In this document: positions 1-6,977 of the stretch, piece after piece | How the letters are laid out: every line of letters begins with the position of its first letter | Numbering within the stretch: the first letter of the stretch is position 1 | Origin: DASQLQ01 sp035629935 | GTDB lineage: Bacteria > Actinomycetota > CADDZG01 > WHSQ01 | Assembly: GCA_035629935.1 (NCBI GenBank) | Contig: DASQLQ010000160.1 | Coordinates: forward strand, 1-8,471 | Length of the DNA stretch: 8,471 nucleotides | Reading direction: 5' to 3' | Notes under the pieces: model-generated | Told to the model about the DNA's origin: nothing | What the model saw: the letters and a program-made list of their open reading frames with translations, nothing else | Database searches by the model: none | Program-made: the position numbers and the translations under genes

Positions 1-1
1 G

Positions 2-2062
2 TTCGATCGCGATCAAGCCTTGGCCCTCCACTCCGGATCGATCGACGGTTTCTTCACTTCTCTCGACACCGGTCTGCTAGCTGCCGGCACGTCCCAGGAG
101 TACGTGCCGGGTCCCGGGTATCACGACAGGATCTTCGTTTCTGATCCTGCGACAGGCGTGCCGAGCGAGCGTGGACAGGACGGCATCTTCCAGCACTACG
201 GCGTCTTCCTTCCGAGCTCCTATGCCACCGACCCCGACCAGGCCCCCGAACCGGCGCCGTTGCAGTGGTGGCTCCATTGGCGTGGCGGCAGCGCGCACAG
301 CGGCGCGGCCGTCGTTCCCAAGGTCTTCAAGCAGTTCGGCGAGGACAGGGACTCGATCGTCGTTGCGCCTTCCGGACGCGGCAGCTCGACCTGGTATGTG
401 GGTCGCGGGCACGTCGACATCCTCCAGGTCTGGAAGGACGTCTTCGATACCTTCGTCATCGATCGCGATCACGTGTATGTGACCGGCCACTCGATGGGTG
501 GATGGGGCTCCTACTTACTGGCTCTTCTCTACCCGGATCGCTTCGCCGCAGCGTCGCCGGTTGCCGGGCCCGTCACGCAGGGTGCGTGGACCGGCGTCCC
601 CTATTTCGAGGGTTGCGATGACTTCAAGTTCGACGACTACACGCCCTGCTATATCGAGGCGAACGGCAGTCGCCCTCGCGACCAGCACACCCTGAAGTTG
701 CTGGAGAACGCGCGCCACGTCCCAATGGCGATCCTTCACGGCACCGACGATGAGTTGGTTCCCGTTTCGGGTGTCACGCGACAGACGGAGAGGCTGGCCG
801 TTCTCGGATACCGCTACCGGTACTACCTCTCGCCCGGCTACGAGCACTACAGCCACCCGATCGCCGACCAGTGGGCTGAAGCGGCGAGCTACATGCACTC
901 GTTCGCTCGGCCCGAGAATCCGCAACGTGTTACCTACGTTCGAGACATGCCTTTCGAGATCGCGACCGAGGAGGTGCAGTCGAACGGGGCGGCGCTCGAC
1001 TTCGACTTCGATTCGGCCTACTGGATGTCCGGCCTGATTCCGGCGAACGACACCACCGCGAACGCACTGTTCGACGGTAAGTCGCTCGCGATCTCCGAGG
1101 TGCCGAAGATAGTGGCGCCGGATACCGCGGCACCGACGGCTCCCGGTCAAACCGGTCCCTACGTGGTGACCGGTCTGCAATGGCTCGACGACCCCAGCGG
1201 GGCACCGGCTACACAGAACGCGTTCGAGATCACGCTGCTCGATGCCAAAGGCGTTCAGCTAGACCTCGAGCGCATGAGCCTCGACGTCGGGCAAGAGATC
1301 CTCGGAACGGTTCACGCACTGAACGAAGAGCTCGCCCTGCGTCTCGATGGCGGCTGGAGCGCGGCCCCGACCATCACGGTCGACGGTCAACCCGTTCCCG
1401 TGTCGCTGTCGGAAGGCGTTGCCGAGGTCACGATCCCCTCGGGTGTTCACACCGTGTCGATCGCTCCCGACGGTGTCGTGGGGGCCGCGCCTAGCTCGCT
1501 GCACTTCACATCTGCTTCGGCGACATCGGCGCAGTACTCCGATTCTGCGGTCCTGGAAGCGCAACTGACTGGGCACCGCGATCATCCGTTGTCGGGTGAA
1601 ACGGTGACGTTCTCTCTGGGAGGCGCGACCGTCTCTGGCGTGACCAACTCGGAGGGAGTTGCGACCGCAACCGTCCCGGTCGACGAGGCCCCGGGCGAGA
1701 GGTCTGTGTCGGTCACCTACGGAGGTCGTAGCGACGAGATAAGCCCGGCGATCGATGCTGCTTCCTTCTTAGTGACCGAGGACGACTCGGTTCTGGATCT
1801 TGCGGTCGCGACCCAGAGGGACACTTCAACGGTCTCGGCGACGCTGACGGACGCCGACAGCGCAACCGGTTTGTCCGGCCGCACCGTTCGCTTCCTGCTC
1901 AACGGTGGCGAGGTTGCTACCGCCGTCACGGATGCATCCGGTAACGCCGTTGCCACCTTTACTAAGAAAGGCCCCAAGAGAAAATCTGAGGTCGTGAAGG
2001 CCGTGTTCGAAGGTGACGGCTACTACAAAGCTTCGAGCGTCGAAAGGCCGCGGAGGGGCTAG
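2..2062 (+). CDS. Secreted-type alpha/beta-hydrolase with C-terminal Ig-like repeats (5' partial)
   Basis: The reading frame is open to the left edge, so the true start and any signal peptide lie outside the window; the TTG at 20 is only the first possible start inside it. Counting that TTG as residue 1, a hydrolase domain spans about 55-300. It has a nucleophile elbow GHSMGG (Ser158), an acid in HGTDDELVP (Asp243 or Asp244), a late His in GYEHYSHP (His276 or His279) and a probable oxyanion loop LHWRGG (85-90). This matches esterases and prolyl-oligopeptidase-like hydrolases; the substrate cannot be read. Residues 300-490 are beta-rich and unassigned. Two Ig-like repeats follow (about 492-590 and 592-678), each with the pattern LSG-x-TV-x-F then G-x-A-x-A, as in bacterial Ig-like domains. 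Such tails usually belong to exported or surface proteins. The stop TAG overlaps that of the convergent TetR gene. Confidence 0.85.
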   Translation, partial: FDRDQALALHSGSIDGFFTSLDTGLLAAGTSQEYVPGPGYHDRIFVSDPATGVPSERGQDGIFQHYGVFLPSSYATDPDQAPEPAPLQWWLHWRGGSAHSGAAVVPKVFKQFGEDRDSIVVAPSGRGSSTWYVGRGHVDILQVWKDVFDTFVIDRDHVYVTGHSMGGWGSYLLALLYPDRFAAASPVAGPVTQGAWTGVPYFEGCDDFKFDDYTPCYIEANGSRPRDQHTLKLLENARHVPMAILHGTDDELVPVSGVTRQTERLAVLGYRYRYYLSPGYEHYSHPIADQWAEAASYMHSFARPENPQRVTYVRDMPFEIATEEVQSNGAALDFDFDSAYWMSGLIPANDTTANALFDGKSLAISEVPKIVAPDTAAPTAPGQTGPYVVTGLQWLDDPSGAPATQNAFEITLLDAKGVQLDLERMSLDVGQEILGTVHALNEELALRLDGGWSAAPTITVDGQPVPVSLSEGVAEVTIPSGVHTVSIAPDGVVGAAPSSLHFTSASATSAQYSDSAVLEAQLTGHRDHPLSGETVTFSLGGATVSGVTNSEGVATATVPVDEAPGERSVSVTYGGRSDEISPAIDAASFLVTEDDSVLDLAVATQRDTSTVSATLTDADSATGLSGRTVRFLLNGGEVATAVTDASGNAVATFTKKGPKRKSEVVKAVFEGDGYYKASSVERPRRG

Positions 2063-2715
2063 GTCGCCTGACGCATCGCCGGAGCTTCGAGTCCGGCGAA
2101 ACCGCGCCATAGGAGGTTGACGAGGTGGTCGACCATCCGCTCGCGTGTCATGGACCTGCTCTCGAGCCACCAGTCACCCGATACCTGCACCATGCCGACG
2201 ATCCCGCGGGCCCATGGCTCGGCAGCATGTCCGTCGAGCCCGGCGCGCCTTAGATCCTCTGCCAGCACGGAGGCCACTTCGGCCCCCAATTGCCTTATGA
2301 AGTCGGCAACCGTCGCTTGGGCCTCGGCTCGTTCGTTCACCGCGCGGTGCATGAGAAAGCGGTAGATCTCAGGCTCGGATTCGACGAGTCCCAGATATGC
2401 GTCGATCGCCGCAGTCAGCCGTTTTCTGGCGTCGGCGTCTTCGTGCATCGCCTCGCGCACCGCAGTCATCACGAGCTGCACGTAACGCTCGGCAACGGCT
2501 TGATAGAGCCCGCCCTTGTCTCCGAAGTATCGATAGAGGACCGGTTTTGCGGTAGCGGCCTCGGCCGCGATCTCGTTCATCGAGACCTCTGGGCCCTTCC
2601 GGCGGATCGCCCGGTCGGCCGCGTCGAGGAGCTGCTGTCGCTTGGCCGCCTTGCGGGCGAGAGTCTCGGGGCTCACGTTCCTGTGGCGTCGATTTGACGT
2701 CCGGTTTGTCCGCAT
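2059..2715 (-). CDS. TetR/AcrR family transcriptional regulator
   Basis: A 218-residue protein of usual TetR length. Residues 24-70 form the DNA-binding domain, with the helix-turn-helix at about 46-65 and the typical ending VLYRYFGDKGGLY. The C-terminal ligand-binding part is helical and includes EPEIYRFLMHRA (115-126) and a DWWLE segment (181-185). The ligand is unknown. The ATG at 2713-2715 directly abuts an operator-like palindrome, leaving no room for a ribosome binding site after it. The mRNA may therefore be leaderless, which is common in actinobacteria. Alternatively, translation may start at the in-frame GTG 13 codons downstream (2674-2676), which has an AGGA just upstream but too close to be ideal. 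The basic N-terminal extension (RTNRTSNRRHR) would be lost in that case. It is divergent from the membrane protein at 2774, and that protein and the TetR gene itself are its most likely targets. Confidence 0.93.
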   Translation of the reverse strand: MRTNRTSNRRHRNVSPETLARKAAKRQQLLDAADRAIRRKGPEVSMNEIAAEAATAKPVLYRYFGDKGGLYQAVAERYVQLVMTAVREAMHEDADARKRLTAAIDAYLGLVESEPEIYRFLMHRAVNERAEAQATVADFIRQLGAEVASVLAEDLRRAGLDGHAAEPWARGIVGMVQVSGDWWLESRSMTRERMVDHLVNLLWRGFAGLEAPAMRQAT

Positions 2716-2730
2716 GATACCCAGGGTATC
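2716..2730. promoter_or_regulatory. Probable TetR operator, copy 1 (perfect palindrome)
   Basis: GATACCCAGGGTATC is a perfect inverted repeat of 7-bp arms around a central A. It lies in the divergent gap next to the TetR start codon, where autoregulatory operators of this family usually sit. Binding here would be expected to block transcription both ways. Assignment to this TetR is inference from position and symmetry. Confidence 0.7.
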
Positions 2731-2731
2731 T

Positions 2732-2746
2732 GATACCTAGAGTATC
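2732..2746. promoter_or_regulatory. Probable TetR operator, copy 2 (imperfect palindrome)
   Basis: GATACCTAGAGTATC matches copy 1 at 13 of 15 positions and keeps the outer GATAC/GTATC arms, with mismatches in the inner arm. The copies start 16 bp apart, about one and a half helical turns, so two dimers would bind on roughly opposite faces of the helix. A TANNNT hexamer (TAGAGT, 2738-2743) inside this copy could be the -10 element for the gene at 2774; no good -35 is visible. Confidence 0.6.
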
Positions 2747-2761
2747 CACAAATTCAGCTAC

Positions 2762-2768
2762 GGAGGTG
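2762..2768 (+). promoter_or_regulatory. Ribosome binding site fixing a GTG start
   Basis: GGAGGTG ends 5 nt before the GTG at 2774-2776. This strong Shine-Dalgarno sequence supports the GTG as the true start of the membrane protein. Confidence 0.8.
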
Positions 2769-2773
2769 CGGGC

Positions 2774-4417
2774 GTGCAGGCTGCAAAGAGTCGGACAAAT
2801 GGAGACCTGTTGGAGCGAGTAGATGATTTCTTCGGGATCCCCCGGTGGGCGTGGCTGCCCACGGTCGTGGGACTTCTCGATCTAGCGGTCGCCGCCTTCG
2901 GCTACTACTGGGATGTCACATGGCACATCGAGAAGGGCAGGGACGAGCAGATCTTCACCCTGCCCCACACGATGATCATCGTCGGGTTGCTCGGGGTGGG
3001 TGCCTGCGGGTTGCTCGCTCATCGCCTCTACACGAAGGCGGGCGCTCCGTCGGGCATCCGCATCCTGCGCTGGACCACGGCACCGGGGGCCGCGCTCTTG
3101 GTCGTTTGCGGTGGTTTCGCAGCTCTTGGGTTCCCCCTCGACGATGTCTGGCACCGTCTCTTCGGCCAAGACGTAACCGCGTGGGGTCCGACTCATCTAT
3201 TGATGATCAGTGGAGCGGCTCTCTCACCACTCGCCTTCGGCATGTTGCTCGCTCAGGGACGTCGGCACATAGAAGGTGAGTTTTCGGTTGGTTTCAAGGC
3301 GCTGGCGTTCGGTGTCGGAGGCGCGATGTTGGTGGGTTTAAGCGCCTATCAGGCGGAATTCGACTTCGGTGTGCCGCAGTTCCAGTTGCTCTTCCATCCC
3401 CTCCTCATCGCGATCGCTTCGGGCCTGGTCCTGGTGGCCACGCGCCATCTGTTGGGCCGCTGGTCCGCGCTTGGGGTCGCGATCAACTACATAGTCATCC
3501 GTGGGCTGGTCGACATCGGGCTGATCATCGCCGGACGGGGCCCGGCAAGATTCCCCAGCTATCTGTTCACCGCTGTCGTCGTCGAGGCGACCGCGCACCT
3601 GTTCGCCAAACGCCCGTTCGCGAATGCCGTCGCTACTGGGATCGGGATCGGCACCATCGGGTTGTTCGGCGAATCCCTGATCCTCCAGCTGTGGAACTAC
3701 CATCCATGGCCGCTCAGGATGATGCTTCCCGCGATCCTGCTCGGGAGCGTGGCGGCCATAGCCGCATCACTTCTTGGCCGAGCGATCGCTGCGTGGATGC
3801 GCCCGGACGTACCAACCATCGGCAAGGCCCCAGTTTTTGCTGCGCTTGCGGTTCTCGTGATCGCCATGGCAATCCCTTTGCCCCGCACGGTTGGGGCGCC
3901 CATCCAAACGGAGATGCGTCTGATCCCTGCTGATGCTGTTGCCGCGGCGTCCCCGGAACAGGTGGAACAGGTTCAGGTCTTCATGACCGTCGAGCCGGCC
4001 GACGCAGTCAACGATGCCGACTGGTTCGAGATCATGGCGTGGCAAGGTGGAGACCAGGTCATTGCTCCGCTGGAAGCGACAGATGGCGGATATGAAACGG
4101 CCACATCGGTACCGATCGGTGGCGAATGGAAGACGCTCGTACGCATGGCCAAAGGCAGTCAGGTGGTCGCTACACCGATCTACCTTCCCGCCGATCCGGA
4201 AGTCGGGGCGCACGGTTTCGCTCCTAGGCCGAACATGTCGGCAACGTTGGAGCTGGATTCCAAACTGCTTCTCCGCGAGGCCAAGGGTGGCCCGACTTGG
4301 GCGATTTTCGCTGGGTACGGCACCGTGATCAGCGTCGCCGTTATCTGGATCGGATTGATCTTCTGGGGCTTGATACGCCTGCGGAGCTCATCTGATCGGT
4401 TGTTGCAGACAGCGTGA
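2774..4417 (+). CDS. Multi-pass membrane protein with duplicated Asp/His motif and C-terminal outer beta domain
   Basis: I do not recognise a named family. The 547-residue product has about 11 hydrophobic segments up to residue 370 (roughly 25-46, 63-84, 100-121, 140-160, 173-192, 205-223, 233-253, 262-278, 285-304, 316-342, 352-370). A polar beta-rich domain follows (371-508), then a last membrane segment (509-532) and a short basic tail. With the N-terminus inside, the beta domain lies outside. The loops joining segments 1-2 and 3-4 carry one pattern, D-x3-H-x3-G-x-D-x7-H: D47, H51, G55, D57, H65 and D123, H127, G131, D133, H141. A weaker third version (E195, D197, H208) joins segments 5-6. 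All would lie at the outer face and could bind a metal or cofactor. The beta domain ends in a GEWKTLVRM...PIYLPAD stretch that recalls YtkA/FixH-like domains. A role as transporter, enzyme or sensor is open. It is probably controlled by the adjacent TetR protein. Confidence 0.85.
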   Translation: MQAAKSRTNGDLLERVDDFFGIPRWAWLPTVVGLLDLAVAAFGYYWDVTWHIEKGRDEQIFTLPHTMIIVGLLGVGACGLLAHRLYTKAGAPSGIRILRWTTAPGAALLVVCGGFAALGFPLDDVWHRLFGQDVTAWGPTHLLMISGAALSPLAFGMLLAQGRRHIEGEFSVGFKALAFGVGGAMLVGLSAYQAEFDFGVPQFQLLFHPLLIAIASGLVLVATRHLLGRWSALGVAINYIVIRGLVDIGLIIAGRGPARFPSYLFTAVVVEATAHLFAKRPFANAVATGIGIGTIGLFGESLILQLWNYHPWPLRMMLPAILLGSVAAIAASLLGRAIAAWMRPDVPTIGKAPVFAALAVLVIAMAIPLPRTVGAPIQTEMRLIPADAVAAASPEQVEQVQVFMTVEPADAVNDADWFEIMAWQGGDQVIAPLEATDGGYETATSVPIGGEWKTLVRMAKGSQVVATPIYLPADPEVGAHGFAPRPNMSATLELDSKLLLREAKGGPTWAIFAGYGTVISVAVIWIGLIFWGLIRLRSSSDRLLQTA

Positions 4418-4420
4418 TTT

Positions 4421-5224
4421 CTACGCGATCAGACGTCCTCGTAGTAGTCGGATCGCAACGACATTAGCGACTGCGAACATCACGCCCAGGTAGGCGACGT
4501 GTACCAGGACCCCCCATCCGACGACGCCGGTGGTCAATGCTCTGATCAAACTCGCTGAGTGATAGAGCGGAGTCGCCATCACGAGCGGCTGCAGAGCATC
4601 CGGGTAGAGAGTGACGGGGAAGAAAGTCCCCGAGAAGAGGAACATCGGGAAGACGATCAGGTTCATGACCTTGTCGAACGCCGTGATCTGGCGCGTGATG
4701 CCGGTGAGGATCATGGCCCCCGCCGAAAGCGCCCCTGCGGACAACATCGCAGCGGGTAACGCGAGCAGTCCCCACCAGGAATCGATCAGTCCCATCCCGA
4801 GAATCAGGGCGAGGAACCCAACCGAATAGATCGTTCCTCTCACCTGCGCCCACAGGATCTCGCCGACGGCGATGTCGGAGATGTTCATCGGCGTGCACAA
4901 GATGCCGTCGTAGGTCTTTTGATAGTTGAGCTTGAAGAAGGGCCAGAAGAACCCGTCACCTATCGCTCCGTTCAAAGTGGACGCGGCAAGCATCCCAGGA
5001 GCCAGGAACGTGGCATACGAGATCTCCGTTCCCGCGTAATCCACGGTGCCGATCAGCCGGCCAACGCCGAATCCCACCGCCCCGAGATAGAAAAGCGGCT
5101 CGAAGAAGCCACTCACGATCGCCGACCAAGCATGTTTGTAGACGATGCTGTTGCGTCGCATCAGTTTCGCTGCGCGTTTTAGCGACGGAGGCGGCGTTCT
5201 CACCGCGGCCGCTCGGCTGGTCAT
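4421..5224 (-). CDS. ABC-2 type permease, NodJ/DrrB-like (second permease of operon)
   Basis: A 267-residue inner-membrane permease of normal ABC-2 length with about six membrane segments. Family landmarks are EPLFYLGAVGFGVG (42-55), PGML (76-79), KTYDGILCTPM near the coupling region (103-113), GEILWAQ (121-127), FLFSGTFFP (195-203) and TPLYH (218-222). It would pair with the permease encoded just upstream and the ATPase at 5988-6917 to export an unknown substrate. The frame extends further upstream, but the ATG at 5222-5224 is chosen because it overlaps the upstream stop by one base (TGATG), a classic coupling arrangement, and because the product then begins as NodJ-like proteins do. The stop lies 3 nt from the end of the convergent membrane protein gene. 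The family is certain; the substrate is not readable. Confidence 0.92.
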   Translation of the reverse strand: MTSRAAAVRTPPPSLKRAAKLMRRNSIVYKHAWSAIVSGFFEPLFYLGAVGFGVGRLIGTVDYAGTEISYATFLAPGMLAASTLNGAIGDGFFWPFFKLNYQKTYDGILCTPMNISDIAVGEILWAQVRGTIYSVGFLALILGMGLIDSWWGLLALPAAMLSAGALSAGAMILTGITRQITAFDKVMNLIVFPMFLFSGTFFPVTLYPDALQPLVMATPLYHSASLIRALTTGVVGWGVLVHVAYLGVMFAVANVVAIRLLRGRLIA

Positions 5225-5991
5225 CACGGAATGAGCCTTCGGTGGAAGTTTCTGATTCCAACAGCTGTTGCTACGCCGAAGAACACGACCAGGAAGGCGA
5301 GATGCCACGCCGCCGCGCCGGGCTCCAAGTCGCCGAAAGTCAGCCCTCTGATGAGCTCGATCCCGTGATAGAGCGGGATCGCGTTCGCAATGGACGCCGC
5401 CCAGCGAGGCAGATCATCGATGGGAAAGAACGTTCCGGAGAAGAGGAACAGTGGGGTGATGACGAAGCGGAAGAGCCAGTTGTAGGAAGTGTCGGACTCC
5501 AAAGTCGCCGTGTATGCCATCACCGCTGCCCCGAAGTTCAAGCCCACGAGTACTGCGACAGGAATCGCCAAGATGGCGAGTGGGGTTTCGGGCACGCCGA
5601 AGGCGACCATCACAAGGAAGAAAGGGATCGCGACGATCGCTTGTGTTAGCGAGATCCAGGCAAGCTCACCGAAGAAGAGATCCCTGACCTGGAGAGGTGT
5701 CGAAAGCATGGCCTCGTAGTTCCGGTACCACCGGATCTTCGCCATGATGGGATATGTCGCTGCGAACGTGGCGCTTTGCATACACGTGGCCGCGAGCATC
5801 CCCGTAGAGAAGAACTCGAGGTAGCCGACACCACCGAAGGCGGCCATGTTTTCTCGCCCGAGGAGTGTTCCGATCCCGAAACCCATCGCACCCAGGAACA
5901 ACAGAGGGTTCAGGAAAGAGAACACCGCGCTGCTCCTCCATCCTCTCCAGAAGACCAGATAGTTGCGATGGACGACCTTGGTCGCGTTCAT
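5224..5991 (-). CDS. ABC-2 type permease, NodJ/DrrB-like (first permease of operon)
   Basis: A 255-residue ABC-2 permease with about six membrane segments. Landmarks are NPLLFLGAMGFGIGTLLG (28-45), GMLAATCMQSATF (64-76), NYEAMLSTPLQVRDLFFGE (91-109), LFLFSGTFFP (181-190) and IPLYHGIELIRGL (205-217), which match the NodJ family closely. It resembles the downstream permease along its whole length but is clearly diverged, so the two probably form a heterodimer served by one ATPase. The open frame runs well upstream inside the ATPase gene, but that extension is only an overlap artefact: the ATG at 5989-5991 overlaps the ATPase stop in an ATGA, implying translational coupling. The substrate is unknown; relatives export polyketides, drugs or lipo-oligosaccharides. 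Confidence 0.93.
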   Translation of the reverse strand: MNATKVVHRNYLVFWRGWRSSAVFSFLNPLLFLGAMGFGIGTLLGRENMAAFGGVGYLEFFSTGMLAATCMQSATFAATYPIMAKIRWYRNYEAMLSTPLQVRDLFFGELAWISLTQAIVAIPFFLVMVAFGVPETPLAILAIPVAVLVGLNFGAAVMAYTATLESDTSYNWLFRFVITPLFLFSGTFFPIDDLPRWAASIANAIPLYHGIELIRGLTFGDLEPGAAAWHLAFLVVFFGVATAVGIRNFHRRLIP

Positions 5992-6917
5992 TCGATCAAC
6001 GAGCGGCCGGTGATGGTTAGAAAGACGTCCTCCAGGGTCGCTCGTCGCACGAGCGAGCTGTCTGTAGGGATCCCTCGGTCGTGGATGGCCTTCAGCAACG
6101 AGTCCCCCTCGTTCGCGTAGAGCAGTACCCGGTCGGGTAACCACTCGGCTCGGTCGGCTAATCCGTCGATGATGCTGGCGAGCCGGTCTCGTGCCTCGTC
6201 GGGGATCCGAAGCTCGAGGACCTCTTTGGTCACGTATCTGTCGATGAGCTGCCGCGGCGATCCTTCGGTCACGATCTTCGCTTTGTCCATGACGACCAAC
6301 CGATCGCACAACTGCTCGGCCTCGTCCATGTAGTGCGTCGTTATCACGAGTGTTACCCCGCGTTGCTTGAGTCGATAGAGGCGGTCCCAGACGAGGTGTC
6401 GTGCCTGCGGGTCCAACCCTGTGGTCGGTTCGTCGAGCAGCATCAAAGAGGGTTCGTTGATCAACGCTCGCGCGATCGTTAAGCGTCGCTTCATCCCCCC
6501 GGACAAGGGCTCTACGCGGCTGCCCGCTTTCTCGGTGAGCTGCACGAAATCGAGAAGTTCGCTGGTCCGTTTCTGCGCCTCAGCGCGAGGGATGTCGAAG
6601 TAGCGCGCGTACATCTCGAGGTTCTCTCGCACGGTGATCTCGGTGTCGAGGTTGTCGATCTGCGGCACCACGCCGATGCGTGACTTGATCTCGGATGCTT
6701 GCAAGACCGGATCCATGCCCATGACCCGGAGCTCGCCGTCGGTTGGCGGCGAGGTGCAGCCGATCATCCTCATGGTTGATGTCTTGCCGGCCCCGTTGGG
6801 TCCTAGGAATCCGAAGGCTTCACCTCGATGGACGTCGAAGTCGATCGTGTCGACGGCCACGAGGTCTTCGAACCTCTTGGTCAAACCGCGTGCGGTGATC
6901 AGTTCCGGGGTGGCCAC
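5988..6917 (-). CDS. ABC transporter ATP-binding protein, NodI/DrrA-like
   Basis: This 309-residue ATPase powers the two permeases encoded downstream. All catalytic motifs are present: Walker A GPNGAGKT (39-46), Q-loop Gln86, signature LSGGM (138-142), Walker B LMLLDE (158-163), D-loop GLD (167-169) and switch His195. The stretch around GLDPQARHLVWDRL and the ending ATLEDVFLTITGR are typical of the NodI/DrrA branch. In that branch the C-terminal tail helps hold the ATPase to its permease. The GTG start at 6915-6917 is supported by AAGGTGA 6 nt upstream. It is the first gene of a minus-strand operon, whose promoter must lie in the roughly 100-bp gap shared with the divergent gene at 7020. Nothing looks degraded, so the transporter should be active. 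Confidence 0.96.
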   Translation of the reverse strand: MATPELITARGLTKRFEDLVAVDTIDFDVHRGEAFGFLGPNGAGKTSTMRMIGCTSPPTDGELRVMGMDPVLQASEIKSRIGVVPQIDNLDTEITVRENLEMYARYFDIPRAEAQKRTSELLDFVQLTEKAGSRVEPLSGGMKRRLTIARALINEPSLMLLDEPTTGLDPQARHLVWDRLYRLKQRGVTLVITTHYMDEAEQLCDRLVVMDKAKIVTEGSPRQLIDRYVTKEVLELRIPDEARDRLASIIDGLADRAEWLPDRVLLYANEGDSLLKAIHDRGIPTDSSLVRRATLEDVFLTITGRSLIE

Positions 6918-6923
6918 GGTCGC

Positions 6924-6930
6924 TCACCTT
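6924..6930 (-). promoter_or_regulatory. Ribosome binding site of the ABC ATPase gene
   Basis: AAGGTGA on the minus strand ends 6 nt before the GTG at 6917 and supports that non-ATG start. Confidence 0.65.
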
Positions 6931-6977
6931 ATTGGGGCCCGCCGTCCTTTAGGGATAGGACCTCGCCGCTTTGGGAA

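Noticed and set aside
2117..2697. Plus-strand open frames across the TetR gene
   Set aside because: They are shadows of a clear TetR gene on the other strand, without ribosome binding sites or domain-like sequence.
4412..4426. GCGT/ACGC inverted repeat across the 3-nt convergent gap as a bidirectional terminator
   Set aside because: Four-base arms with a 7-base loop are expected by chance.
5225..5308. Upstream extension of the second permease (28 residues)
   Set aside because: It lies inside the first permease gene, and the TGATG junction marks the start.
5992..6309. Upstream extension of the first permease (about 106 residues)
   Set aside because: It lies inside the ATPase gene in another frame, is Arg/Pro-rich shadow sequence, and the ATGA junction gives a better start.
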